This document shows positions 7,832-16,900 of a DNA stretch of 64,000 nt, piece after piece. Each line of letters starts with the position of its first letter. Position 1 is the stretch's first letter. Source of the DNA: Pseudomonadota bacterium (GTDB lineage: Bacteria; Pseudomonadota; Gammaproteobacteria; UBA9214); assembly GCA_041395565.1 (NCBI GenBank), contig JAWLAI010000002.1:1-64000 (forward strand). The letters run 5' to 3'. The translations under genes were made by a program, and so were the position numbers. The notes under the pieces were generated by a model. It did no database searches and was not told where the DNA came from. It saw only the letters and a list, made by a program, of their open reading frames with translations.

Positions 7832-9001
7832 ATGCGTATCGCGCTCATCCAGGACGATATCTTCCTGCCGTCATTCGGCGGCGGCACCAAGGCCAACCGC
7901 TGCCTGCTCGAGGGGCTGGCGCAGCATGGCCACGAATGCCATGCCTTCGCGCGGGCCCTGACCCGTTCCAGCGACGGTCCGCGGACGGTGGCGGAGTTCG
8001 CCGCGGAGATGGCGGGGCGTGGCACCGCCTTCCGGGAGCGCGAGCCCGGGGTGTTCGCCTACCGCAACGCCGGGGTCGAGGTCGAGGCGCTCGACCTGGC
8101 CGATGCGGATGCGCAGCGCGACTACCTGGCGCGGCGGTTGCGGGTACTGGACCCGGACTGGATCTTCGTGACCGATGACAAGCGGCGCATCATGCTGCAG
8201 GCGGCCATGGCCGCCGCCCCGACGCGCGTGATCCTGTTGCTGCAGACGATCATCCAGCTGCCATTCGGGCCGCTGGCGGTCGAGCGCAACGCGGATTATG
8301 CGCGGCTGGTCGGAGCGACGCGCGCGATCATCGTGATCAGCCGCTTCATGCAGGACTATATCCGCGTGCATGGCGGGCTGGACGCCACGCTGCTGCCGTT
8401 GCCGGTCTACGGACCGGGGCCGTTTCCCGACCTCGGCAGCTTCGAGCACGGTTACGTGACGATGATCAATCCCTGCGCGCTCAAGGGCGTGAGTATCTTC
8501 ATGGGGCTGGCGCGGGCCTTGCCCGACATCCCGTTCGCGGCCGTGCCGACCTGGGGGGCGGATGCGGCACTGCTCGAACAGTTGCGTGAATTACCCAATG
8601 TCACGCTGCTGGCGCCCTCGAACGACATCGAGGATATCCTGGGACGGACCCGCGTCTTGCTGGCACCCTCGTTGTGGCCGGAGACGTTCGGCTACGTGGT
8701 GCCCGAGGCGATGCTGCGAGGCATCCCGGTGCTGGCCAGCAACGTGGGCGGACTTCCGGAGGCGAAACTGGGTGTCGACTATGTCCTGCCGGTGGTCCCG
8801 GGTCAGTTCCGCCCGGACGGCTTTGTCGCCCCGCCGCAGGACCTGGCGCCGTGGGAGCAGGCGCTGCGCGGTTTGCTGGCGGATGCGGACACCTACCGGC
8901 GGTGTGCGCGGGAGTCACGGCAGGCGGCGCAGGCGTTTGTCTCGACCGTGTCGGTGACGCCGTTCGAAACCCTGCTGGACCGGCTCGCGGAGGTGCGCTG
9001 A
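7832..9001 (+). CDS. glycosyltransferase, GT4 (GT-B fold)
   Basis: 389 residues. The ATG at 7832 is preferred to the adjacent TTG at 7829 because MRIALIQDDIFLPSFGGG is the normal start of the N-terminal Rossmann domain. The C-terminal domain contains the retaining GT4 E-x7-E motif (LWPETFGYVVPEA) followed by GIPVLASNVGGLPE, which binds the nucleotide-sugar donor. No membrane segments are present. The methyltransferase start lies about 60 bases after its stop on the same strand, so they probably form an operon. The donor sugar and acceptor are unknown; an EPS or glycolipid role fits the surroundings. Confidence 0.85.
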   Translation: MRIALIQDDIFLPSFGGGTKANRCLLEGLAQHGHECHAFARALTRSSDGPRTVAEFAAEMAGRGTAFREREPGVFAYRNAGVEVEALDLADADAQRDYLARRLRVLDPDWIFVTDDKRRIMLQAAMAAAPTRVILLLQTIIQLPFGPLAVERNADYARLVGATRAIIVISRFMQDYIRVHGGLDATLLPLPVYGPGPFPDLGSFEHGYVTMINPCALKGVSIFMGLARALPDIPFAAVPTWGADAALLEQLRELPNVTLLAPSNDIEDILGRTRVLLAPSLWPETFGYVVPEAMLRGIPVLASNVGGLPEAKLGVDYVLPVVPGQFRPDGFVAPPQDLAPWEQALRGLLADADTYRRCARESRQAAQAFVSTVSVTPFETLLDRLAEVR

Positions 9002-9063
9002 AGCAACCGCAGGCAGCACGCACTGCTGCCGGCGCAACCGCTGCCGCCAGGAATACCAAGACG

Positions 9064-9744
9064 ATGGAAGAGAACAGCACCAGGCCGAAAATCCACCCGG
9101 AGTTCCAGCGCTACATCGACCAGCAGCCGTACTCGGTTGTGCTGGACGGGCTGCGATTCACCATCGACAAGGACGTGTTCCCGCCCGATATGGGCCAGTG
9201 CTCGCTCAACCTGGCCAGGATCGCGCAGGCATACCCGGCACGGACCGCGCTCGACATGGGGTGCGGTTCCGGCTATCTCGCGCTGGCCATGAAGCGCAGC
9301 GGGATACCCGAGGTGTGGGCCGCGGACATCCATGCCCCGGCCATCGAGTGCGCGCGCCGCAATGTCGCGCTCAATGCCGCGCTCGGGCCCGTGCACGTGG
9401 TGCACAGCGACCTGTTCGAGCAGATCCCGGCGGCGGTGAAATTCGACCTGGTGGTATTCAATCAACCGTTCGGGCCCGGGCAGGGCGATACGGTCTGCGG
9501 TTGCGGGCCGGACGGCGGATACCGCATCACCGAGCGCTTCCTGCATCAGGCGCGCGACCGGGTGAACCCGGATGCCGCGCTCATCATGGCGTTCTCCGAC
9601 CGTGAGCCGGTCGAACACAGCCCGGACCGGGTGGCGAGCGCGCTCGGGTACCCGGTGCGGACGATATTCCACGCCTACTACGGCAATGCGAACAACTACA
9701 TCTTCGAGATCCGGCTGCCCCAGCGGCCTGCCTCAGCCGGCTGA
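9064..9744 (+). CDS. small-domain class I methyltransferase
   Basis: 226 residues from the ATG at 9064. The open frame continues upstream only through the 3' end of the GT4 gene, so that extension is rejected. Motif I is TALDMGCGSGYLALA near residue 60, and motif IV is FDLVVFNQPFGPG. The N-Q-P-F variant resembles the NPPY/NPPF motif of methyltransferases that modify polar N or O atoms (the MTS/PrmC-like group). The preceding stretch PYSVVLDGLRFTI is a typical lead-in. Its 3' end overlaps the convergent GT2 gene by 12 bases. Target unknown. Confidence 0.75.
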   Translation: MEENSTRPKIHPEFQRYIDQQPYSVVLDGLRFTIDKDVFPPDMGQCSLNLARIAQAYPARTALDMGCGSGYLALAMKRSGIPEVWAADIHAPAIECARRNVALNAALGPVHVVHSDLFEQIPAAVKFDLVVFNQPFGPGQGDTVCGCGPDGGYRITERFLHQARDRVNPDAALIMAFSDREPVEHSPDRVASALGYPVRTIFHAYYGNANNYIFEIRLPQRPASAG

Positions 9745-10773
9745 CGGCGCCCGGTGCCGCTGCAACAGCCTGACCTCGATCCAGCTCCAGACAAAGGCGG
9801 CGCTGCTGTAGAGGTAGTAGAGCTGGTGAAACAGCACGGCCCGCAGCGCGAACAGCGCGCCCTTGCGCCGCCGGAAAAAACCGAACAGCGGCCGGTTAGC
9901 AGCGGCCAGGGCCAGGCCCGCGACGGGCACAGTCCACCACGACAGCAGGTTTGCGGCGGCCGCTCCCAGCAGGATGAGCGCCAGTCCCGCGATGCCGGCG
10001 CGCACGCGTTCGTCCAGGGCTACGTTCAGATCGTCACGCGCGCCCGTGCGCGTCAGCAGCAGGCGCGACCAGGGCAGGGCGCGGCAGCAGATCTCCGTGC
10101 GCAGCAGTTGCAGCAGGTGCCACGCCTTGAGGTGGGTGCCTTGCAGTTGCGGCAGTAGCAGGATACGTCCCCCGGCGTCGCGCAGGCGGTAGCCGAGCTC
10201 GATGTCTTCCACACAGCGCATGGCGGCGTTGAAGCCGCCCACGGCCGCGAAGGCGCTGCTGCGCACCGCGCCGATACCCGACCAGAAGGTCGAGGCCTCG
10301 CGCGGCGCGCGGTTGTGATAGTAGTGGTGTACGAGGTTCTTGTACTGTGACAGGAAATTCTGTGCCGGGGGATGGTCATCGTAGGCGCCGAAGACCGCGA
10401 CGACGCCGGGATCCGTGAAGCCCGCGGCGAGCTGTTGCGGGGCGTTGCGGTCGACCGCGATATCCGCATCGACGAACCAGAAGATGGTCCCGGTCGCGCG
10501 GGCGGCGGCGCAGTTGCGTGCCGCGGCGGGGCCGAGCTGGCCGCCGGACGGGATGACCTCTGCACCCAGATCCGCTGCGAGCCTGGCCGTGGTGTCGGTC
10601 GAGCCATCGTCGACCACCAAGAGTTCGTGGATTTCCCGCGTGTGCAGCATTGCCAGCAGTGGCGGCAGGCTCCGCCGGAGATAGTCGGCCGCATTGTACA
10701 CCGGCATGATCGCGCTGATCGTCGGCGCGGCTGGCGCGTCAGTCTCCCCGGGCCGTAGTGTCGGTTCCGCCAT
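9733..10773 (-). CDS. glycosyltransferase family 2, membrane anchored
   Basis: 346 residues. The GT-A domain begins SAIMPVYNAADYLRRSL near residue 20 and carries LLVVDDGSTDTTA, the D-x-D region FWFVDADIAVD and the later catalytic acidic motif RCVEDIELGYRL. The last 90 residues contain two or three hydrophobic segments, indicating membrane attachment as in polyprenyl-linked sugar transferases. It is the last gene of the minus-strand run starting at 16900, and 32 bases separate it from the FAD oxidoreductase. It probably transfers a sugar to a lipid-linked intermediate. Confidence 0.85.
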   Translation of the reverse strand: MAEPTLRPGETDAPAAPTISAIMPVYNAADYLRRSLPPLLAMLHTREIHELLVVDDGSTDTTARLAADLGAEVIPSGGQLGPAAARNCAAARATGTIFWFVDADIAVDRNAPQQLAAGFTDPGVVAVFGAYDDHPPAQNFLSQYKNLVHHYYHNRAPREASTFWSGIGAVRSSAFAAVGGFNAAMRCVEDIELGYRLRDAGGRILLLPQLQGTHLKAWHLLQLLRTEICCRALPWSRLLLTRTGARDDLNVALDERVRAGIAGLALILLGAAAANLLSWWTVPVAGLALAAANRPLFGFFRRRKGALFALRAVLFHQLYYLYSSAAFVWSWIEVRLLQRHRAPSAG

Positions 10774-10805
10774 GCAGAGGTTCGGGGCGCTGTCAGTCAG
10801 CGGGG

Positions 10806-12302
10806 CTAGCGGGCATCCGACCCCGTGCGCTGGTGCGCCGTGGCGCTATTCCCGTAGCTGTCGCGTGCCGGTTCCTCGCCGCTCTTGATTTCGTGGTAGT
10901 TGCGCTCGGTGTTCACGGCCAGGTGATCGACCTTGTGGCCCAGCAGCCGCTGGCCGAGCAGCAGGCCCATTTCGATGGAATGGTCGGAGTTGTTGTAGCG
11001 GAAGGTCCCGCCGCGCCCCACGATATGGACACCGGTGAAGCGCTTGAGGTAGGCATTGATGGTCGCGATCTTGTCCGCGTACTCCAGGTCGTAGATGGGG
11101 TAGGTCTCGCGCGTGCGGATGATGTTGGCGCCCTCGACCTCGTCGTCGTTGATGAATTTCAGCTTGTCGACCAGATCCCGCACGCAGCGTTCCTGGATCT
11201 CGTCGTCGCTCATGTTCCAGATGCCGTCGCCCTTGCTGCAGAAGCACTCGAGCACCAGCGAGGTGTGGTCATCGTCGGGGACCATGTCGCGACTCCAGTT
11301 CTTGGGTTCGTGCATGCGGCCGAACAGGATGTCCGCATCCTGGATGTAGAGCCAAGTGTCCCGGGAGACCTGCCGGCGGCGCAGCTTCAGGTTGACCGTG
11401 ATGAGATCGCGGAACTCCAGACTGCCGGCGACCGCCGCGACATGCTGGTTGCATTCCGGCTCCAGGATGCGCGCCAGCACGCCCAGCGGGATGGTCGAGA
11501 CCACATCCGTGCCGCGGATGCTGTGCTCGCCGTCGTCCCGGCGATAGCGGACTTCCACATCATTGGGCCCGTGATAGATGACCCGGGTGACGGTACTCTG
11601 CAGGTGGATCTCGCCACCCCGTGCCGTGATGTCCTCGGCCATGCGTTCGGGTACCCGCATGTAGCCATAGCGCGGATACATGAACTCGTCGATCAGGCTG
11701 GTCAACTGCTCCTTGTTGCCGACCAGCGCCTCGCGCACGACCGACCAGATCGACAGGCCCTTGCTGCGCTGCGATACCCAGTCCGAGGAGAGTTCCTCGC
11801 AGGGGCGGCCCCAGACCTTTTCGGTGTACTGGCGGAAGAACATCTCGTAGAGCTTGCTGCCGAACTGGGCGCAATAGGCCTGCTGCATGTTCACCACGGG
11901 TTTGGGCAGCACGGCCTGCTGGAACACCGCCCAGAGGAAGGCGAAGCCCGCATGCAGTATCGTCAGCGGGCCGGTCTTGCGCAGCAGGTCGCCGAAGCGG
12001 ATCGGGTAGAAGAAATACTTGCCGTCGTAATAGATTCTGCTGATCCGCTCGACGTCCACCAGCTCGCCTTCCAGCAGACGCCGGAACCAGTCGTTGAGGG
12101 CCTCGTTCTTGGTGAACCAGCGATGACCGCCGAGATCGAAGCGGTAGCCGTCGACATGCACGGTGCGGCACAGGCCGCCGACGAAGTCGTTGCGCTCGAG
12201 CACGGTGACGCGTCCGCCGTGGGCGGACACCTCGTGACCCGTGGCCAGTCCGGCAGGCCCGGCACCCAGTATGATGACATGCTTGTTATTATCGCTCATC
12301 AC
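10806..12302 (-). CDS. FAD-dependent amine-oxidase/UDP-Galp-mutase-like oxidoreductase
   Basis: 498 residues. The N terminus is a classical dinucleotide-binding fold (HVIILGAGPAGLATGHEV, then VLERNDFVGGLCRT). The segment FDLGGHRWFTKNEAL followed by SRIYYDGKYFFYPI marks a subgroup of protoporphyrinogen-oxidase-like flavoproteins common in surface-glycan loci and related to UDP-galactopyranose mutase. The C terminus carries GRGGTFRYNNSDHSIEMGL, the usual FAD-closing region. The start overlaps the end of the upstream membrane-protein gene by 14 bases. It probably modifies a nucleotide sugar or glycolipid; the substrate is not known. Confidence 0.8.
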   Translation of the reverse strand: MMSDNNKHVIILGAGPAGLATGHEVSAHGGRVTVLERNDFVGGLCRTVHVDGYRFDLGGHRWFTKNEALNDWFRRLLEGELVDVERISRIYYDGKYFFYPIRFGDLLRKTGPLTILHAGFAFLWAVFQQAVLPKPVVNMQQAYCAQFGSKLYEMFFRQYTEKVWGRPCEELSSDWVSQRSKGLSIWSVVREALVGNKEQLTSLIDEFMYPRYGYMRVPERMAEDITARGGEIHLQSTVTRVIYHGPNDVEVRYRRDDGEHSIRGTDVVSTIPLGVLARILEPECNQHVAAVAGSLEFRDLITVNLKLRRRQVSRDTWLYIQDADILFGRMHEPKNWSRDMVPDDDHTSLVLECFCSKGDGIWNMSDDEIQERCVRDLVDKLKFINDDEVEGANIIRTRETYPIYDLEYADKIATINAYLKRFTGVHIVGRGGTFRYNNSDHSIEMGLLLGQRLLGHKVDHLAVNTERNYHEIKSGEEPARDSYGNSATAHQRTGSDAR

Positions 12303-12963
12303 GCCATCTCCGGTGCCGGATGTGAATGATGCTGTTGTAGATCCCGCTCCACAGCTGGCAGAGCAGGTAGACGACCAGGAACAGCTGGGCGGCCCCGATC
12401 AGGCTGCCCGTGAAACTCACCGAGTAACCGGCCAGGTAGTGTTCCAGCAGCCGGGCGTGGATGCTTTCCTCCGCCGTGCCGCGCAGCACCAGCCAGCTGG
12501 TCGTCAGGATCAGCGAGCCGGCTGTCACGCTGCCGAGCGCGAGCCCGAGCGCGTTGCCGCCGATGGGCACGATCAGGTGCTGTGTCGATTCATTCGCATT
12601 CTCCTGGGCCAGGAAGGAGCGGACATGCTCGCGCAGGTTGCGCGCGTAGATGCGATAGAGCGCCGCACCGCAGAGCGCGCCGATCACGCCGCCCCACAGC
12701 AGCCCGATCCAGGCTCCGGTCGGACTGACCTCGTAGCCCGGCAGGAACACGCCCAGCAGGTTGAGATAGTGACCGGGATCGGGCAGCCCGCGCCGGAGCG
12801 AGAGCAGGGTGATGAAAAACAGGCTCGCGGCCCCGAGCACACCCATCACCAGGCCGGTGAGGAGGGTGTTGAAACGCACGACGGTCTTCAGCAGACGCTC
12901 GTCGATCTCGGTGTCGGGTGCCACCTGCTGCCTGGTATTGATCTGGTAGACGTTGTTGCTCAT
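12289..12963 (-). CDS. four-TM membrane protein with duplicated L-x-G-Y-x-V module
   Basis: 224 residues with about four hydrophobic segments. Each pair of segments brackets a similar loop, LGVFLPGYEVSPTGAWIG near residue 70 and LAGYSVSFTGSLIGA near residue 185, so the protein looks like an internal duplication. The adjacent upstream gene encodes a single copy of the same module. A polar linker of about 45 residues containing ARNLREHVRSFLAQENAN joins the halves. I do not recognise a family. Its place between the UDP-glucuronate decarboxylase and the FAD oxidoreductase suggests a role in assembling or exporting the local glycan. Confidence 0.7.
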   Translation of the reverse strand: MSNNVYQINTRQQVAPDTEIDERLLKTVVRFNTLLTGLVMGVLGAASLFFITLLSLRRGLPDPGHYLNLLGVFLPGYEVSPTGAWIGLLWGGVIGALCGAALYRIYARNLREHVRSFLAQENANESTQHLIVPIGGNALGLALGSVTAGSLILTTSWLVLRGTAEESIHARLLEHYLAGYSVSFTGSLIGAAQLFLVVYLLCQLWSGIYNSIIHIRHRRWRDER

Positions 12964-12978
12964 GGCATTCCGGAGGGC

Positions 12979-13341
12979 TCAATCCACCATCATCCTCAGC
13001 CAGGAGGCGCGAATGACCATGGCGGTCATGTAGAGATAGTGCGTGACATTCCACATGCCGGCGACCACCGCACCGGCGAGCGCGCCGAGCAGCAGGCCGT
13101 AGCCCGCGCCCAGGCCCGCGCCGGCCCAGGTGACGCTGTATCCCGGCAGGTAGATGCCCAGGATCTGCAGATGCGGCTCGACCTGGCTGCCTGCCGCCGA
13201 CCCCTTGACCAGCAGCACCGCGGTCACCAGGAACAGCAGCAGCGCGATCACGCTGCCCGTGGCGACGGCCATGGCCAGCACATCGATCCTGCAAAAGGCG
13301 ATTTTAAGTAATGCCCTGTCTGCCCTGGTTATTCTATTCAT
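12979..13341 (-). CDS. two-TM membrane protein, single L-x-G-Y-x-V module
   Basis: 120 residues with two long hydrophobic segments (residues 20-48 and 75-100) around LGIYLPGYSVTWAGAGLG, closely matching the loops in the 224-residue neighbour. The gene lies 15 bases upstream of that neighbour on the same strand, so they are almost certainly cotranscribed and may form one complex. Its own upstream flank (about 13320-13400) is the most AT-rich part of the area and may hold an internal promoter. Function is unknown. Confidence 0.65.
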   Translation of the reverse strand: MNRITRADRALLKIAFCRIDVLAMAVATGSVIALLLFLVTAVLLVKGSAAGSQVEPHLQILGIYLPGYSVTWAGAGLGAGYGLLLGALAGAVVAGMWNVTHYLYMTAMVIRASWLRMMVD

Positions 13342-13518
13342 TGTTTATTGTGATTCTCGCGCCGGCGGCCCCCCGCACGGCAATCTGGATAGATAATAGC
13401 ACAACAGGCGGGGGCGCCTCATACGCCATTGGTACAGTATCGCGCTCGCGGGCGCCCGGCATCCCCCTGGCAGCCTCGGCTGCACGGCGGTCGTGCGCGC
13501 GCGGGTAGGGGGCAGCTG

Positions 13519-14478
13519 CTAGGGCGCCGCCCCGCCGCTGCGCTCCTGCAGCAGGCGGTCGAAGTAGCTGATCGTGTTCACCAGGCCTTCCTCGAGCCGG
13601 ATCCGCGGCTCCCAGTCCAGCAGGCGCCTGGCCAGGCCGATGTCCGGACAACGCTGCCGCGGGTCGTCTCCCGGCAACGGGTGGAAGACCAGCTCCGAGC
13701 GCGAGCCGGTCATGTCGATGATCTTCTCGGCCAGTTGCCGGATGGTGAATTCCCCGGGATTGCCCATGTTCACCGGTCCGGTGACGTCGTCGGGCGTCTC
13801 CATCATCCTGACCAGGCCGTCGATCATGTCGTCCACGTAGCAGAACGAGCGCGTCTGGCTGCCGTCCCCGTACAGGGTGATGGGCTGGTTCTGCAGGGCC
13901 TGGACGATGAAATTCGACACGACCCGGCCGTCGTGCATCTGCATGTAGGGTCCGTAGGTGTTGAAGATCCGCACGACCTTGATGCACAGCCGGTGCTGGC
14001 GGAAGTAATCGAAGAACAGGGTTTCGGCGCAGCGCTTGCCCTCGTCGTAGCAGGAACGTACGCCGATCTGGTTGACGTTGCCCCAGTAGTCCTCCGGCTG
14101 CGGATGGATCTCGGGATCGCCGTAGACCTCGCTGGTGGAGGCCTGCAGTATCCGGGCATGGATGCGCTTGGCCAGGCCGAGCATGTTGATCGCGCCGTGC
14201 ACGCTGGTCTTCGTGGTCTGCACCGGATCGTGCTGGTAGTGAATCGGGCTGGCAGGGCAGGCGAGGTTGTAGATTTCATCCACCTCGATATAGAGCGGAA
14301 AACAGACGTCGTGCCGGATGACCTCGAAATAGGGATTGTCCAGCAGTTCGACGATATTGCGCTTCGTGCCGGTGAAGAAGTTGTCCGCGCAGATGACCTC
14401 GTGACCCTGGCCGAGCAGGTGCCGGCACAGATGCCGTCCCAGGAACCCGGCGCCACCCGTGACCAGGATGCGCTTCAT
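13519..14478 (-). CDS. UDP-glucuronate decarboxylase (UDP-xylose synthase type SDR)
   Basis: 319 residues, the usual size for a soluble extended SDR. The NAD motif is ILVTGGAGFLGRHL. NFFTGTKRNI and YNLACPASPIHYQHDPVQT are characteristic of UXS enzymes, STSEVYGDP supplies the Ser/Thr, and YDEGKR the catalytic Y-x-x-x-K. The known family reaction converts UDP-glucuronate to UDP-xylose through a 4-keto intermediate, giving a pentose donor. It sits in the minus-strand glycan run and probably feeds the adjacent glycosyltransferases with xylose. Specificity for xylose over related 4-keto products is inferred. Confidence 0.9.
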   Translation of the reverse strand: MKRILVTGGAGFLGRHLCRHLLGQGHEVICADNFFTGTKRNIVELLDNPYFEVIRHDVCFPLYIEVDEIYNLACPASPIHYQHDPVQTTKTSVHGAINMLGLAKRIHARILQASTSEVYGDPEIHPQPEDYWGNVNQIGVRSCYDEGKRCAETLFFDYFRQHRLCIKVVRIFNTYGPYMQMHDGRVVSNFIVQALQNQPITLYGDGSQTRSFCYVDDMIDGLVRMMETPDDVTGPVNMGNPGEFTIRQLAEKIIDMTGSRSELVFHPLPGDDPRQRCPDIGLARRLLDWEPRIRLEEGLVNTISYFDRLLQERSGGAAP

Positions 14479-14755
14479 GGCCGGGTGCCCGTCCCGGGCA
14501 ACGCCACGACGCCCAGGCGCTGCACGTGGCGGGGTGGCAGGCTACGGTCATGCGACCGGCGGTGCGGCGTGATACGTTCACCGTGTCGGTGCGGGTGTGG
14601 GGTGACTTCATCCATGGTCTGTGGCATCCGGCGGTGCCGGCCGGCGCCGCGCTGGCGGGGCTGCGGTCTGACCGGACCGTCATTGTCAGTGTTTACAGAC
14701 AGGCTATCCAAACGCCCCGTGCTTGGCAACCGCTGCCGCTGACAGGCGCGGATGT

Positions 14756-15676
14756 TCATGCCGGCCCGGACGCGCCGGACCAGCGCGCGCGGAACGCGGC
14801 CCGCTCCGCGGCGGAATAGAAATGCCGGGCATAGCGGGATTCGTACATCTGTTCGAGCAGTGCCGCAGGCAGCCGGACGCGGTCCCGGAATTGCGCATAT
14901 TGCGCGGCATAACTCTTCTGGCTGGCGACATTGCTGCGCACCAGTTCGAAATTGTCGAGCCCGAGGAAGTCCCCTATGGCTTGTGCCTTCACCCGGTCAT
15001 CGAGCTCCACGCGCAGCACCAGCAGGCTGATCCGGTCGCGGTTGATGACCGTGTAGCCCTGCTCCACGGGGAACGGGTGCTCGAACACGTCGATGCCGAA
15101 GTGGGTCTTGACCTCGGCGTCCAGCCAGGTCAGCGGCCGCGAGTGCGTGTACTGCGCGATGAAGACGTCGATCAGCGCGTCGATGCTGCAGTCCGCGTGC
15201 GCGAGGTCCGTCCCGAGGTACTGGTCGATGATCTGGAAGAACATCGAGACATTGTTGGCGACCGGCTCGCGCACCAGGGTGATCACCCGCAGCGGGTAGC
15301 GCGAACGCACCCAGGTCCGGTAGATCTGTTCCGCGTAGCAGCGCTCCCGAAAGCGCCAGCCCAGCCGCTTGCGCAGCGGAAATTGCTGGAAGACACGGCG
15401 GTCATGCTCGATCTCCCGCAGCAAGGCCTGGCGGTACTGCGGCTCGACGGGGGTCCGCTCCGGATCGCGAGTCCTGATCGGAAAGTACTCGTGGCTCATC
15501 AGCACCGGCCGCAGTCCCGGGTGCTGGCGGCGAAACAGCGAATTACGGATGGAGGACGAGCCTACCTTGCCCATCTGGTAGATGAGCACGGGATGCCGCC
15601 AGTTGAACCAGGGCGCGACCGTGACCGCGAAATACTCGTAGACGCGGCGGTCGAGCCACCGTCTGTTCAGGTGCAC
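14756..15676 (-). CDS. NKWYS-like putative capsular polysaccharide / sulfotransferase-fold protein
   Basis: 306 residues. The PAPS-loop-like motif HPVLIYQMGKVGSSSIRNSL lies near residue 30, and VITLVREPVANNVSMFFQ near residue 135 provides the 3'-phosphate-binding R/S pair. These are features of the putative capsular polysaccharide synthesis family, which has a sulfotransferase-like P-loop fold. No signal peptide is present and it is probably cytoplasmic or peripheral. It is separated by three bases from the PLP decarboxylase upstream, so the two are cotranscribed. Sulfation of a glycan or small molecule is the best guess. Confidence 0.75.
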   Translation of the reverse strand: MHLNRRWLDRRVYEYFAVTVAPWFNWRHPVLIYQMGKVGSSSIRNSLFRRQHPGLRPVLMSHEYFPIRTRDPERTPVEPQYRQALLREIEHDRRVFQQFPLRKRLGWRFRERCYAEQIYRTWVRSRYPLRVITLVREPVANNVSMFFQIIDQYLGTDLAHADCSIDALIDVFIAQYTHSRPLTWLDAEVKTHFGIDVFEHPFPVEQGYTVINRDRISLLVLRVELDDRVKAQAIGDFLGLDNFELVRSNVASQKSYAAQYAQFRDRVRLPAALLEQMYESRYARHFYSAAERAAFRARWSGASGPA

Positions 15677-15679
15677 GGG

Positions 15680-16900
15680 TCAGATCAGCTCCAGGCCGGG
15701 CGCTTCGTAGATGAAATCCGGGCCGAGGTTGGCGTTGTACGCGCCCACCGCATAATGCACCAGGAAATCCCCCGGCCGGACCTCGACGAACGGCCCGTCG
15801 TAGAGAATGTCGTTTTCCCGGCAGGTGGCGCCGAATATCACGGTCGGCGCTGCGGGACCGCGGCGCTGCTGCAGGTCCTCCGTCCAGGCGCGGATGACCT
15901 GCGGCGAGTAGTGGGTCAGCGGCACCATCGAGATGCTGCCGTTGCAGTTGATCTCCTGCCGGTCGTTGCGCCGCTTCACGTGCACGACGCGGGTCACGAG
16001 CACGATGCCGTCGGCACTCAGGTAGCGGCCGGGCTCGAGTATCAGTGCAGGGCGCGGCTGCGCAGCCGGGAAATGCTGGCCCAGGGCCGCCGTGATGGCC
16101 TGGACGTAGGCCCCGATCTCCTGCGGTTCCCACTGTTCCCGGCTCTTCGGCTTCGGCGTGTGGGCGGGATAGCCGCCGCCGAGATCGATGTACCTGAGTG
16201 CCGTTCCGCCCGCATCCAGGTGGCGCTGCGCGAATTCACCCAGCCGCCCGGCGGCCACGCTGTAGATGCCGGGATCGTCGGTATCGCCGTAGAGGTTGGT
16301 GTGCAGGGCGACGAGCTGCAGCCCGGGCGCGCGCCGGAGCTTTTCCACGGCTGCCAGCGCCTCGCCGTTTTCCAGCGAAAAGCCGAACCGGCTGTGCCCG
16401 AGCCTGGGCAGGGTGCTGGCAACGCGCAGGCCGACCGCGACCGGCGCGGCAAACGCAGTGCCCATGGCCACGACCCGGTCGAGTTCATCATGGTCGTTGA
16501 GGTTGACGAGCGCGCCCTCGGCGAAGGCGGTGCGCAGGTCGGCATCGGTCTTGTAGGGACCGTTGAAGATGATCGAATGCCCCGGGTATCCGAGGGCGCG
16601 GGCGAGCCGGTATTCGCGTCCCGAGACCACTTCCGCCCAGGCGCCTGCCCGCTGCAGGATGCCGGTACCGGCCAGCTGGTAGTTGGTCTTGAACGAGAAG
16701 CCGATGACGTGTGCCGGCCAGTTGCCGGTGAGGCTGGCGTCCATGGCGCGGTAGCGGTCGGCCACGATGTCACTGTCACACAGGAAAACCGGTGTGCCGG
16801 TGCGTGCCAGCACGGCCTGTACCGCCGCGCGCTTGCGCGCGAGGTCGGGATAGTATTGCAGATCGCTGTGCGGGAGCTGTTCCGCTGAGACTGTGTTCAC
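15680..16900 (-). CDS. PLP-dependent fold-III amino-acid decarboxylase
   Basis: 406 residues of the ornithine/diaminopimelate decarboxylase type. The PLP lysine is in FSFKTNYQ near residue 70. The glycine-rich phosphate site is YIDLGGGYPAH, and the EPGR motif (LILEPGRYLS) follows. The active-site Cys region is GATCRENDILYDG, where the canonical motif is G-P-x-C-D-x-x-D; Arg/Glu after Cys is a departure that may signal a different substrate. It is the first gene of the minus-strand run, so its product may be an amine or decarboxylated amino acid used on the glycan. Substrate unknown. Confidence 0.8.
   Translation of the reverse strand: MNTVSAEQLPHSDLQYYPDLARKRAAVQAVLARTGTPVFLCDSDIVADRYRAMDASLTGNWPAHVIGFSFKTNYQLAGTGILQRAGAWAEVVSGREYRLARALGYPGHSIIFNGPYKTDADLRTAFAEGALVNLNDHDELDRVVAMGTAFAAPVAVGLRVASTLPRLGHSRFGFSLENGEALAAVEKLRRAPGLQLVALHTNLYGDTDDPGIYSVAAGRLGEFAQRHLDAGGTALRYIDLGGGYPAHTPKPKSREQWEPQEIGAYVQAITAALGQHFPAAQPRPALILEPGRYLSADGIVLVTRVVHVKRRNDRQEINCNGSISMVPLTHYSPQVIRAWTEDLQQRRGPAAPTVIFGATCRENDILYDGPFVEVRPGDFLVHYAVGAYNANLGPDFIYEAPGLELI

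Noticed and set aside
10758..12329. 523-codon plus-strand frame opposite the FAD oxidoreductase
   Set aside because: The minus-strand protein has FAD and conserved motifs; the plus frame is a codon-bias shadow rich in Asp/Val/Ala.
14723..16888. 721-codon open frame on the plus strand
   Set aside because: It is antisense to three recognisable genes (decarboxylase, NKWYS-like protein) and its translation has no domain features.
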